Below, piece by piece: positions 17,905 to 28,300 of a DNA stretch of 64,000 nt; within the stretch, counting starts at the first letter, position 1, and the number at the start of each line of letters is the position of its first letter. The position numbers and the translations under genes were made by a program. The stretch comes from Acetobacter aceti NBRC 14818 (GTDB taxonomy: Bacteria; Pseudomonadota; Alphaproteobacteria; Acetobacterales; Acetobacteraceae), in the NCBI RefSeq assembly GCF_000193495.2, contig NZ_AP023410.1:1426001-1490000 (forward strand), read 5' to 3'. Below the pieces are notes generated by a model. That model ran no database searches. It was given only the letters and a program-made list of their open reading frames with translations, and was not told where the DNA came from.

Positions 17905-18890
17905 AGACGCCGATCCGCATCGGTGTGTTGCAACTGGCGGACAGCGCGCCCGTCATCATGGCTCACCAGCAGGGGCTGTTTGCCCGACATGGGCTGGAAA
18001 CAGAGATCGTGGTTTCTCCCTCATGGGCCAATATTGCCGATGGCCTGACCTGGAAAAAACTCGATGCAGCCGTCATCTTTTGCCCGCTGGCGATGATGAC
18101 GGCGCTGGGCAGACGTGGACACGATGCTTTCCTGCGCCCTCTGACAACGATCAGCCGGGGTGGCAATACGATCATGTTGCGGGGCGTCAATCCGGTTGAG
18201 ACGATCTGGCATGCTGGATCACAGGGACGGCATGCCTTTGACGTCTGGCGCGGCAGCATCGGACGACGTCCACGCATTGCCGTCGTGCATATCTATTCCA
18301 CGCACCTTCTCATTCTCAGGCGATTCCTGAAAATGATTGATGTGGATATGGAAAACGACATTGAACTCGTGGTGATGCCGCCAGTCGACATGATCCAGGC
18401 GCTCTCTGAAAAGAAGATTGATGGCGGGTGTGTGGGGCCGCCATGGGGCGCTGAAGCGGAAAGGCTTGGCGTTGCTTTCCGGGTTGGCGGCTCGTCATCC
18501 GTTTTTCCGGATCATGTCGAGAAAATCATGGTGACTTCCGGGAAGCTTTCCCGTTCCGAAGAACAGACCGAGGCGATGACACTCGCTTTGCAGGAAGCCA
18601 TTACCTTTTGTCAGACGCCACAGTATCGACAGGACGTTATCGATGCACTGGTGGCACCTCTCTCGGAGGGCGGCCTTGCACTCCCGGCCGAAGCGACCCG
18701 TGCCGTGCTTCCGGAAGGATCGGCGAAAGAAGCAATCAACTTTATGTCCGGAGCACTTCAGGAACACGATATCGAATGGATCATCAATGATATGGCGTCG
18801 CTTGGATGGCTGGAGAACTCTGAACGGCAGACGCTTATGCGCTGGAGTGTATCCAGCGTCATGGCGTCAGCCCCTCCTGTTCCTCTCTGA
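17901..18890 (+). CDS. nasS: Nitrate-sensing protein NasS (NrtA/CmpA-like, cytoplasmic)
   Basis: A 329-residue periplasmic-binding-protein fold without a signal peptide (MKTPIRIGVLQLADSAPVI), so it stays in the cytoplasm, as expected for NasS and unlike NrtA. The NrtA-type core is visible in GLFARHGLETEIV, LTWKKLDAAVIFCPLAMMTALG and GGCVGPPWGAEAERLG. It overlaps nasT by the sequence ATGA. The pair NasS-NasT is a nitrate/nitrite-responsive switch: free NasS sequesters NasT. Downstream there is a gene for a nitrate-reductase-associated protein. Confidence 0.9.
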   Translation: MKTPIRIGVLQLADSAPVIMAHQQGLFARHGLETEIVVSPSWANIADGLTWKKLDAAVIFCPLAMMTALGRRGHDAFLRPLTTISRGGNTIMLRGVNPVETIWHAGSQGRHAFDVWRGSIGRRPRIAVVHIYSTHLLILRRFLKMIDVDMENDIELVVMPPVDMIQALSEKKIDGGCVGPPWGAEAERLGVAFRVGGSSSVFPDHVEKIMVTSGKLSRSEEQTEAMTLALQEAITFCQTPQYRQDVIDALVAPLSEGGLALPAEATRAVLPEGSAKEAINFMSGALQEHDIEWIINDMASLGWLENSERQTLMRWSVSSVMASAPPVPL

Positions 18891-18924
18891 TTTTCAGGAA
18901 ATGCCCTATAGAGGTTCACTCCCC

Positions 18925-19374
18925 ATGCTGTTCAATTTCGAAATGGATTTTGCTGACTCGTTACGTTGTATCCCCATGATGGTCAGGATGAATCTTGATT
19001 TGTGCGGCGTGAAGGTCAGTCTCCGGCAATGGAGCCGTTTCACACGGGAAGATCGGAGCGCTCTTCTGAACCTGCCTATGGAAAATGCTGCTCAACGGGA
19101 GAAATATCAGGCGTTTCTTGTCAATCTCATCAGATTACGGGCTGAAGAAGAACCCGTCTTTCTGCCACCCATTACGGCTGCGGCATGGCAGAAAGCTGAC
19201 GACGTGCCGCAGAGCATCAGGCAGGCGGCTATCTCTCATGGAGTAGCAATACCAAGCCTGAATCAGTGGAACCATCTTTCCACGTTGCAGCGCTTCGCCC
19301 TGATCAAACTCACCCGACCGGGACATGAAAATCAAAATTTTGTTCCAGCCTTACGCGAATTTTTTGAGAGTTAG
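18925..19374 (+). CDS. Nitrate reductase associated protein family
   Basis: A protein of about 149 residues of the family named nitrate reductase associated protein (Pfam Nitr_red_assoc). The family pattern is seen at the N-terminus: FNFEMDFADSLRCIPMMVRMNLDLCGVKVSLRQW, here cited as FADSLRCIPMMVRMNLDLCG. Its biochemical role is not known to me. AGAGG ten bases before ATG 18925 supports this start; an in-frame ATG at 18901 would add eight residues. It follows nasS by 34 bases and is the last gene of the apparent nas operon. Confidence 0.75.
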   Translation: MLFNFEMDFADSLRCIPMMVRMNLDLCGVKVSLRQWSRFTREDRSALLNLPMENAAQREKYQAFLVNLIRLRAEEEPVFLPPITAAAWQKADDVPQSIRQAAISHGVAIPSLNQWNHLSTLQRFALIKLTRPGHENQNFVPALREFFES

Positions 19375-19499
19375 GCACTTTTGATAACTGACGGGTTTCG
19401 AAGACCCAGAGGGTGTTATGTTTTTTACTTTTTTCACTTCTTCCGAAACAAGATTGGAGAGACTGAATTTTTTCTGAAAGATGTCTGGCGCCCGACACG

Positions 19500-19694
19500 T
19501 CTCAATTGCGTGTCAGGCACCAGAAAATGGGTCTGCTGGCGGCTGTGCTGGCGCAGACCTGCCCGGGCATGACGGTGGTCTCCATCACGCACCGGCAGTC
19601 CGTTGCGAGACTGCACGCCAACATCATCGACCTGACGCCCTTTGCCGTAGCGCGTGAGGATACTCTTAGTGCGGACGCATCGCCTGAACCATGA
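19500..19694 (+). pseudogene. 3' relic of an ABC transporter ATPase
   Basis: The last 50-60 codons of an ABC ATPase remain in one frame: LLAAVLAQTCPGMTVVSITH, then R.SVARLHANIIDLT. This is the region after Walker B with the H-loop histidine (ITHR), similar to SbmA/YddA-type fused transporters whose ends read VISI.HR. No Walker A, signature or Walker B is left upstream, where the sequence turns AT-rich. The relic overlaps the 3' end of the convergent znuA gene by about 30 bases. Confidence 0.5.
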
Positions 19695-20559
19695 GTTCGG
19701 TATTGTGCCGCATCATGGTGATATAATCGGGCGCAGGACCACCGGCGGGAGAAAGAGCTTCGGCGTAAAGTTCTCCCCCGGGCTGTGCGCCGGTGGCATG
19801 CGCTACCTGCTGGACCAGACGCGGGTCGGTGGCGTTTTCGAGGAAATAGGTGGTCATGCTGCTTTGCTGGATCTGTCCGATCAGCTTTGCCACAGCACCG
19901 GCCGAAGCCTCGGTTTCCGTCGAGAGGCCCTGTGGAGCCATGAACGTGACTCCATAGGCGCGACCGTAATAACCGAATGTCTCATGGCTGGTCAGCACAC
20001 GCCGTCGCTCGACCGGGATGGTGGCGATCTGGGTGCGAATGTCATGATCCAGTGCACGAAGCTGCGCAATATAGGCGTTTGCCGAGGTCCGAATATCATC
20101 GGCGTCTGCGGGGTCTGCAGCAATCAGGGCGTCACGGATGTTGGTCGCCCAGATGATCACGTTGGGCACGCTGTTCCAGACATGAGGATCGATCTGCGAC
20201 TGCTGGCCATTTTTGTCCGAATAGATGTCGATCCCATTTGAAACGATTACCGGGGTGCCCTGATAGCCCGCCGCATGGGCAAGACGTCCAAACCAGCTTT
20301 CCAGTCCTTCACCACTCATGAACACCACATCTGCCTGCCGCAACTGGCGTGCATCAGCGGGAGAAGGTTCGAATTCATGCGGATCGCCATCAGGCGGCAC
20401 CAGAGAAGTCACCGAGACATGGGAGCCGCCAACATGGGCCACGACATCCGCCAGCACGGTAAAACTGGCCACGGCATGCACCACATGGGGTGCGGCGGCA
20501 TGAGCCGGGGCAAAGGAAAAAATCCCCCAAAGGCCCAGCAGGCAGGTCAGGCGACGCAT
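19666..20559 (-). CDS. znuA: Zinc ABC transporter substrate-binding protein (ZnuA/TroA family)
   Basis: A 297-residue cluster A-I metal-binding protein exported by a signal peptide (RRLTCLLGLWGIFSFAPAHA). Zinc-ligand positions are visible: DGDPHEFEPSPADAR (first histidine), DPHVWNSV (second), TSHETFGYYGRAYG (third). The characteristic His-rich acidic loop of many ZnuA proteins is absent or short (DKNGQQSQ). The gene is the third of an operon with permease and ATPase genes and lies two bases after the permease. A longer in-frame start upstream would read into the permease and lacks a signal peptide. Confidence 0.85.
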   Translation of the reverse strand: MRRLTCLLGLWGIFSFAPAHAAAPHVVHAVASFTVLADVVAHVGGSHVSVTSLVPPDGDPHEFEPSPADARQLRQADVVFMSGEGLESWFGRLAHAAGYQGTPVIVSNGIDIYSDKNGQQSQIDPHVWNSVPNVIIWATNIRDALIAADPADADDIRTSANAYIAQLRALDHDIRTQIATIPVERRRVLTSHETFGYYGRAYGVTFMAPQGLSTETEASAGAVAKLIGQIQQSSMTTYFLENATDPRLVQQVAHATGAQPGGELYAEALSPAGGPAPDYITMMRHNTELMVQAMRPH

Positions 20560-20561
20560 GA

Positions 20562-21434
20562 TCAGTTGCTCCTTGACGGAGAAGACGCGCCTCTCGTTCT
20601 GATACCGGCTGGCGAGGCCAGAAGAGAAACGACATAGGCCGTACTGCATGTCAGGATGATGCACGGTCCGGCCGCCAGCTGGAAATAATAGGAAACCACC
20701 AGTCCCATATAACCGGCCGCCATGCCCACACAGGCCGAAAGGGCCATCATGGGCAGGAGACGACGGGTCCAGAGCCGGGCGGTGGCGGCGGGGACCATCA
20801 TCATGCCAACCGACATGAGCGTGCCCAACGCCTCGAAGCCCGCCACGAGATTGATGACGACAAGGAACAGGAACACCATGTGATAGACCGCACCCCGGGT
20901 ACCGGTCATGCGCAGAAAACCGGGGTCCACGCATTCCATCACCAATGGCCGCCAGATGACGGACAGGAGGCCTATGCTCAGCGTGGTAATGCCGCCCATG
21001 AGGTAGAGCGCAGGTGCGTCAATAGCCAGAATGGTGCCAAACAGCACATGCAGAAGGTCGATGTTTGACCCTCGCGCCGAGACGATTAACACCCCCAGCG
21101 CAAGCGAAGTCAGATAGAAGCTGGCGAAGTTGGCGTCTTCCGCCAGATGCGTGCGTCGGCTGACCAGGCCTGCCAGCATCGCCACGCCGAGCCCTGCGAC
21201 GATGCCGCCCAGCCCCATGGCCACAAGCGAAAGTCCACCTGCCAGCAGATAGCCTATCGCCGCACCGGGAAGGATGGCATGGCTCATCGCATCGCCAATC
21301 AGGCTCATGCGGCGCAGTTGCAGCAGCACGCCAACCGGTCCAGCGCCCATACCCAGCGTGATGGTGGCCACAAGCGCACGACGCATGAATCCGAACGTGA
21401 CAAAGGGCTCCCACAATACACTGAGCATGCTCAT
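20562..21434 (-). CDS. znuB: Zinc/manganese ABC transporter permease (ABC-3 family)
   Basis: A 290-residue inner membrane permease with about eight membrane segments. The ABC-3 family pattern is seen in FMRRALVATITLGMGAGPVG, RRMSLIGDAMSHAILPGAAI (the loop that contacts the ATPase) and GTLMSVGMMMVPAATARLW. The start overlaps the ATPase gene by four bases (ATGA), which couples translation. Metal specificity is not visible in the protein. The Zur-like operator upstream of the operon argues for zinc. Confidence 0.88.
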   Translation of the reverse strand: MSMLSVLWEPFVTFGFMRRALVATITLGMGAGPVGVLLQLRRMSLIGDAMSHAILPGAAIGYLLAGGLSLVAMGLGGIVAGLGVAMLAGLVSRRTHLAEDANFASFYLTSLALGVLIVSARGSNIDLLHVLFGTILAIDAPALYLMGGITTLSIGLLSVIWRPLVMECVDPGFLRMTGTRGAVYHMVFLFLVVINLVAGFEALGTLMSVGMMMVPAATARLWTRRLLPMMALSACVGMAAGYMGLVVSYYFQLAAGPCIILTCSTAYVVSLLASPAGIRTRGASSPSRSN

Positions 21435-22159
21435 GGTTGCGCTGTCGTCCAGCTACCCTGCGGGCTTTCATAGGCGCGCTGCAATGTGCCCGGAGTGAGG
21501 ATGCTTGCGGTCTCACCCCAGATGGCTCGACCACCCGAAAGAAGCACGACATGCGGACAGCATGTGCGGATCTGGTGCATATCATGCAGCACCACGATGA
21601 TGGTGCGGCCCTGAGCATGCCACTCGCGCACCAGTTCCAGCAGGTCCTCCGTGGTGGGAGCATCGAGTGCGGTAAAGGGTTCATCCAGCATGATGATGGG
21701 GGCGGAGGTCATGAGCAGACGGGCGAAAAGCAGACGCTGGAACTGACCCGCCGAAAGCGCGTCGATCATACGGTCGGCCTGCCCTTCCAGCTTGACACGA
21801 CGCAGCGCATCGGCTGCACGCACACGCACTGTCTGGTCCACGCCACCAAACGCCCCGGCCTGCTGCCATGCACCACTGAGCACCATGTCGGTCACGCTGA
21901 GCGGAAAGCTGCGGTCGATATTACGGGCCTGCGGCAGATAGCCAATATCCCGGATACCCACGCCATCAAACAGGACTTGCCCCTCCGACAGCGGCAGTTC
22001 GCCGAGAATGGCGCGTAACAGGGTGGACTTGCCCGAACCATTCGCACCCGCGATGGCGGTCATGCTTCCCGGAGGAAAGCTGCCGGTCACATGCTGCCAT
22101 ACGGGCGTGCCGTTCAGACACACGCCCGCATCCTGTAGTCGGATCGTGCCCAGAGTCAT
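21431..22159 (-). CDS. znuC: Zinc ABC transporter ATP-binding protein
   Basis: A 242-residue ABC ATPase with Walker A GANGSGKST, the Q-loop in GYLPQARNIDR, the signature LSAGQFQRLLFAR (variant, usually LSGGQ), Walker B IIMLDEPF and the H-loop VVLHD. The ATG at 22157-22159 overlaps the stop of the small upstream ORF, and its stop overlaps the permease start. Together with ZnuB and ZnuA it should import zinc at the inner membrane under zinc limitation. Confidence 0.87.
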   Translation of the reverse strand: MTLGTIRLQDAGVCLNGTPVWQHVTGSFPPGSMTAIAGANGSGKSTLLRAILGELPLSEGQVLFDGVGIRDIGYLPQARNIDRSFPLSVTDMVLSGAWQQAGAFGGVDQTVRVRAADALRRVKLEGQADRMIDALSAGQFQRLLFARLLMTSAPIIMLDEPFTALDAPTTEDLLELVREWHAQGRTIIVVLHDMHQIRTCCPHVVLLSGGRAIWGETASILTPGTLQRAYESPQGSWTTAQP

Positions 22160-22353
22160 GGCAGGATGACAGCCCAGGCAATCAGGCCCCACAGCACAGC
22201 GCAGGGTATGATCATACAGGCCAGACGCTGCCACCATGCGCGGCCCATCCATGTCAGTGGCAGGGCAGTCGTATGTCCGGGGCCGGGTAGAGCCTGAGCA
22301 CCCGTAAAGTCCTGGCTATGAGAAAGGGCATGGAAAGACTGGGGAAGCGACAT
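22156..22353 (-). CDS. Small one-span protein, first ORF of the zinc operon
   Basis: A 65-codon ORF that begins 10 bases downstream of the Zur-like palindrome and ends overlapping the znuC start. The N-terminal half is polar with three histidines (SFHALSHSQDF, GPGHTT). The C-terminal half is one probable membrane segment (RLACMIIPCAVLWGLIAWAVILP). I do not recognise the family. Position and overlap suggest it is translated as part of the zinc operon, but no Shine-Dalgarno precedes it, so it may be read from a near-leaderless mRNA or not be translated at all. Confidence 0.5.
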   Translation of the reverse strand: MSLPQSFHALSHSQDFTGAQALPGPGHTTALPLTWMGRAWWQRLACMIIPCAVLWGLIAWAVILP

Positions 22354-22363
22354 GGTATGCTCA

Positions 22364-22384
22364 GAACGTTATAATATAACGTTC
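22364..22384. promoter_or_regulatory. Zur-box-like operator
   Basis: A perfect palindrome of two 10-base arms around a central A (GAACGTTATA-A-TATAACGTTC). It matches the general form of alphaproteobacterial Zur boxes (TGTTATA.TATAACA type). It lies 10 bases upstream of the first ORF of the zinc uptake operon, and the minus-strand sequence inside it can act as a -10 element (TATATT). Zinc-bound Zur sitting here would block the promoter directly. Confidence 0.75.
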
Positions 22385-22539
22385 GATAGACTATCGGTTT
22401 ACGCACAGTCAAGGGAAGACGATGTTGCAGAGATATGTGATGAAGGCGCGCAGGACTCAAGGAATGACTTCCCGCATATAGCGAAATCGAAAATGCGCTC
22501 AGTTGCGCTGGCCCGGCTTAGGTATCTCTCCGAGCACAG

Positions 22540-22808
22540 GCGCTCGCAGTGCTAAATATGGAAAAAGCCTCCGGGACAAAGTCATACAGCTAAGGCGTTG
22601 TATGGAGCGCGATGCCGAACAATCTTCGGCTGTAGTGCGTATTGCGGTGGACAGGAAGACTGAACCAATAACGGCAATCGTTGACAGAAGGACACTGCGT
22701 TCGCCCCGGAAAGCCCATCCCGAACCAAGTATGATGCTCGAAAAGAAAAAAGGGATCAAAGCCAACGCAAGCTACCAGAGAGCAGGATATCCTCCACGAA
22801 ATCGTTAA
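22540..22808 (+). pseudogene. IS5-type transposase fragment
   Basis: The translated stretch contains SAVVRIAVDR..., then IVDRRTLRSPRKA and LEKKKGIKANA, which resembles the catalytic DDE region of IS5-group transposases (pattern VIDSRTLRSTP..G...GYDGAKKKKGSK). The second and third catalytic residues and both ends of the element are missing and the glycine-rich turn is lost. It is a decayed fragment. Confidence 0.45.
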
Positions 22809-23092
22809 ACTGCCTCAGTTACGCGCAGGTCTTGTGTTGCTACCCCGACGATGGATCGTGGACAGATCGTTCGCATGAGTCGCACGACGCAGAAAGCTCG
22901 TAAAAGACAATGAGCACTGCACCGCACCCCTCGCTGCCATGCACATCATCGCGCCCACTAAAATAGCTTTTGAGCTCATCCTTTCATAGCACTCGCAGAA
23001 CTTAAGCAATCACGCCTCTGGAGATCGTCGGGATTCCAAAACGCTGCACCGAGCAGATTAATAAAGATCCTTTTCGTAAAAGTAACAGGCAC
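22809..23092. other. Intergenic stretch without a supported gene
   Basis: Sequence between the IS fragment and the fusA terminator. A minus-strand frame (22815-23009) reads through but has no recognisable motif, and I regard it as chance or decayed mobile-element sequence. No hairpin or repeat stands out. Confidence 0.4.
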
Positions 23093-23122
23093 AAAAAAAG
23101 CCGACCTTTCGGTCGGCTTTTT
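23093..23122 (-). terminator. Rho-independent terminator of fusA
   Basis: GCCGACC-TTTC-GGTCGGC stem with seven T on the minus strand after it (seven A at 23093-23099 on the plus strand) and five T on the other side, so it can act in both directions. It lies about 25 bases after the fusA stop. Confidence 0.9.
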
Positions 23123-23144
23123 CTCACCCGGATTTCCGGAAAGA

Positions 23145-25229
<2,085 letters not shown>

Positions 25230-25286
25230 GGGGCTTCTCCGGGAAACGGCTGAACCAGAAATTCAGAGGAAAGCGACAAACACACA

Positions 25287-25317
25287 GGGCGCGACAGGAG
25301 AAAATCTCCCCGCGCCC
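25287..25317 (-). other. Strong hairpin in the rpmB-fusA spacer
   Basis: GGGCGCG...CGCGCCC stem of 7 bp enclosing a second GGAG/CTCC stem around AAAAT. It lies in the fusA leader 58 bases before the GTG. It has no T run, so it is not a clear terminator. It could be a structured 5' UTR element. Confidence 0.4.
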
Positions 25318-25396
25318 TCTACCCCTTCAAACGCGCTCTGCGTTCTTGCGGGCTGTGTGATCACGCGGTCCCCGCTGGCGCGGGGGCGATCAGGGT

Positions 25397-25418
25397 GCCG
25401 GCCATGATCATGACCGGC
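25397..25418 (-). terminator. Hairpin after rpmB, possible terminator
   Basis: GCCGG-C-CATGATCATG-A-CCGGC, a 22-base near-perfect palindrome eight bases after the rpmB stop. No T run follows, so it may be a Rho-dependent end or an mRNA-stabilising hairpin. Confidence 0.4.
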
Positions 25419-25426
25419 AGAGTGAC

Positions 25427-25726
25427 TCAGGCGGCTGCCTGCTTCTTGCTCTGTGCACGCAGAATACGACGCTTGATCACCTGAGCTTCGGTGGTCAGGT
25501 TACGATTCGGCGTATCGAGCAGATAGGAGTCCAGTCCCCCGTTGTGCTCGATGGTGCGCAGGCCGCGCGTGGTCACACGCATGGAAATCGGCGTGCCGAG
25601 AATGTCGGAAAGAACCGACACTTCCTGCAGGTTCGGCAGGAAACGGCGGCGGGACTTGTTGTTGGCGTGGCTGACATTGTTGCCCGTCAGCACACCCTTG
25701 CCTGTGATCTCGCAACGGCGGGACAT
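25427..25726 (-). CDS. rpmB: 50S ribosomal protein L28
   Basis: A 99-residue L28. The N-terminus [20 protein letters not shown] and the following [12 protein letters not shown] are diagnostic. The C-terminal extension ([17 protein letters not shown]) is usual for alphaproteobacterial L28. An in-frame TTG 18 bases upstream would add MTEDKP and is not the conserved start. It lies upstream of fusA in the same direction. Confidence 0.95.
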   Translation of the reverse strand: MSRRCEITGKGVLTGNNVSHANNKSRRRFLPNLQEVSVLSDILGTPISMRVTTRGLRTIEHNGGLDSYLLDTPNRNLTTEAQVIKRRILRAQSKKQAAA

Positions 25727-25915
25727 CGGTTTATCCTCGGTCAAAAAACAGAACGGGGCCGAGGCAGAGCCCGGCTTTCATCCTTACAATCAGGCGCGGC
25801 TTATGACGGAGGCATCGCGTCCCGTCAAGCAAACAGTGACGGAAAGACGGCTTTCCGCCACTTTTTACAGCGTATCGCACCCAGTTTAGGGCTTGTCTGG
25901 AAGAGAAGGACTCCC

Positions 25916-26194
25916 TCAGGCGCTCCCTGCCTTACGCTCTTTTTCAGCGTCTTCCAGCTCACCTGCACGCACGCTCTGCACGGCGCTGTCCAGAATGCGC
26001 AGAATCGTCTCACGATCCATCGTGCGGGACAGCAGGCCCAGCGAGCCGCCCAGCAGCGCCGACGCGACAGCCAGAGGCGGGTGATTTTCTTCGAGCAGAT
26101 GGTCAATGGCGTGCTCGATAACCATCGCACACTTGGTCAGCTCTTCCGACACCTGTTCCATCTGGCCACTTCCCTCAGGAATGTTCTCTGCCAT
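25916..26194 (-). CDS. Conserved-looking small acidic/helical protein of unknown function
   Basis: A 92-residue protein, mostly predicted helices (VSEELTKCAMVIEHAIDHLL, ASALLGGSLGLLSR, RETILRILDSAVQSVRAGE). It has no signal peptide or full membrane span. Codon use resembles the neighbouring GC-rich genes, which supports a real gene. I do not recognise the family. It lies 55 bases after the ABC exporter and could be co-transcribed with it. Confidence 0.65.
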   Translation of the reverse strand: MAENIPEGSGQMEQVSEELTKCAMVIEHAIDHLLEENHPPLAVASALLGGSLGLLSRTMDRETILRILDSAVQSVRAGELEDAEKERKAGSA

Positions 26195-26249
26195 GTTTAG
26201 TCTCCCATGCTGCTCCGGCAGCGTGCCGGAGTGTGATTATTTCTGTCGG

Positions 26250-28100
26250 TTACCCGTGAGCGGGAGCCGATGCCGCCACACCGGAGTCCGGTGCTGCATC
26301 CTGTCCAGCGTCCTGAGCCGCCCACATGGCGGCATACAGGCCACCACGAGCGATCAGGTCAGCGTGGCATCCCCGCTCCTTCACAAGTCCATCGCCCAGA
26401 ACCAGTATTTCGTCTGCCTCGACGATGGTTGAAAGGCGGTGTGCGATCACGACTGTGGTACGTTCAGCCGAAACGGCTCTCAGAGCCGACTGAATCTCCC
26501 GTTCAGTATGCGTGTCGAGGGCGCTGGTGGCCTCATCCAGGATCAGAAGGCGCGGATCTTTCAGGATCGTGCGGGCAATCGCCACACGCTGCTTCTCGCC
26601 TCCTGAAAGCTTCAGACCTCTCTCGCCCACCCGTGTCTTGTAGCCTTCCGGCAGGGACAGGATGAAGTCATGGATACGCGCCAGCTTCGCCGCCTGTTCG
26701 ATCTCGTCCTGAGTAGCGCCAAGACGTCCGTAAGCGATGTTGTAGCCGATCGTGTCATTGAACAGCACCGTGTCCTGCGGCACGACGCCGATTGCTTCCC
26801 GCAGATCGGCCTGCCGGTAATCGCGGACATCATGCCCGTCGATCAGCACCTTCCCGGACCAAGTGTCGTAGAACCGGAACAGCAGGCGGCTGATAGTGGA
26901 CTTTCCCGCCCCTGTCGGACCGACGATTGCAATCAGACCACCGGGAGGCACGGAAAAACTGACGCCATGCAGGATTTCGCGGTCCTTGCGGTATCCAAAA
27001 TGCACGTCCTGAAAGGCCACGCTGACCGGGGGCGCGTCCTTCAGATGGGCCGCCAGCGGGAGCGGGTGCCCAGGGTCGGCGACCTCCACCGTTTCGTCCA
27101 GCAACCCGAGCATATGCTCGAGATCGACCAGCGACGTGCGGATGGACGAGTAGATGGACCCAAGGAAATTCAGCGGAGCGTAAAGCTGCAACAGATAGGT
27201 GTTGATCAGCACGAACTGCCCCACCGTCAGATGGCCCGCCGCCACATCGTGCCCGGCCAAGAGCATTACCAGCGTGAGCGCCAGCGAGATGATCACCACC
27301 TGTCCGAAATTCAGCGCACTGAGAGAATATTGGGTGTGAACAGCGGCCTTAGCGTAACGGGTCTGGGCGTCGCCGTAACGTTTCGCCTCATGCGCCTCGT
27401 TGCCGAAATATTTGACGGTCTCGTAGTTCAGCAGGCTGTCCAGCGCCTTGCCGGTCGCCTCGCTGTTGATGTCGTTCATCCGACGACGAATACCGATTCG
27501 CCATGAGGTGAACGAAAATGTGAAGACCACGTAGCCAATGACCGCGCCCAGAACGAGGGCGGCATAGCGCCAGTCGAACACCTTCCAGATCAGACCGATG
27601 ACAAGAATGGCTTCAAGCAGGGTCGGCAGGATCACCAGCCCCATCCGCAGCAGGGTCTCCACGCCTTCCGTCCCGCGTTCGATGGCGCGCGTGACGCCTC
27701 CGGTGCGACGGTCGAGATGAAAGCGCAGCGACAGGTCGTGCATATGCATGAAGCTGCGAAGCGCCGCATCCCGGGCGACCCGGTAGCGGACGGGCGCGAA
27801 CACCGCGTCACGCAACTCGTTGAACGCCGATGCAAGCAGCCTGACCAGACCGTAACCGATAATCAGCAATACCGGCACGGTGGCGATCCCCGCCGGATGG
27901 GACAGCGTGTCGATAATCCGGCTATACACCCACGGCACGGCCACGGTGACCAGCTTGGCGGCCAGCAGCAGCAGGGCGACCGCCGTCACACGCAGCTTCA
28001 GCTTCGGGTCATCACGCGGCCAGAGATAGGGAAGCAGGCGGGCAAGGGTCACTCCAGCAGGCTTGCCGGGCGACGCAGCAGATCTTGATGGCGGGCTCAT
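26250..28100 (-). CDS. Atm1/HMT-type ABC exporter
   Basis: A 616-residue half-transporter with the membrane domain first and the ATPase second. Six membrane spans precede the ATPase, and the Atm1-family stretch NSEATGKALDSLLNYETVKYFG, cited as LDSLLNYETVKYFGNE, is present. The ATPase shows Walker A GPTGAGKST, signature LSGGEKQRVAIAR, Walker B LLILDEATSALD and the H-loop IAHR. Bacterial Atm1 relatives export glutathione-linked or metal-thiol compounds and support Fe-S/heavy metal homeostasis. ATG at 28098-28100 is chosen; a longer frame upstream has no support. Confidence 0.88.
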   Translation of the reverse strand: MSPPSRSAASPGKPAGVTLARLLPYLWPRDDPKLKLRVTAVALLLLAAKLVTVAVPWVYSRIIDTLSHPAGIATVPVLLIIGYGLVRLLASAFNELRDAVFAPVRYRVARDAALRSFMHMHDLSLRFHLDRRTGGVTRAIERGTEGVETLLRMGLVILPTLLEAILVIGLIWKVFDWRYAALVLGAVIGYVVFTFSFTSWRIGIRRRMNDINSEATGKALDSLLNYETVKYFGNEAHEAKRYGDAQTRYAKAAVHTQYSLSALNFGQVVIISLALTLVMLLAGHDVAAGHLTVGQFVLINTYLLQLYAPLNFLGSIYSSIRTSLVDLEHMLGLLDETVEVADPGHPLPLAAHLKDAPPVSVAFQDVHFGYRKDREILHGVSFSVPPGGLIAIVGPTGAGKSTISRLLFRFYDTWSGKVLIDGHDVRDYRQADLREAIGVVPQDTVLFNDTIGYNIAYGRLGATQDEIEQAAKLARIHDFILSLPEGYKTRVGERGLKLSGGEKQRVAIARTILKDPRLLILDEATSALDTHTEREIQSALRAVSAERTTVVIAHRLSTIVEADEILVLGDGLVKERGCHADLIARGGLYAAMWAAQDAGQDAAPDSGVAASAPAHG

Positions 28101-28300
28101 TGTGTCCGATGTGGCACGTTGTCGCTGTTTTGCAACCCCGCAGACAGTCGAACTGCTCGTCACACCGCAATGTTGTCAGAGCCAACATCGCCCCGTAGGA
28201 GGGAGATGGGCCGGACAACGCCGGTCAGAATTCGTCGGAAGAGCATGATGACCCCAGTTTCCGAAGGAACCGTGTGCGGACTGTCCACAGGACGCCGCTC

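Noticed and set aside
22352-22555. 67-codon plus-strand frame starting over the Zur-like palindrome
   Set aside because: It crosses the operator, has no ribosome site and shows no domain. It looks like chance.
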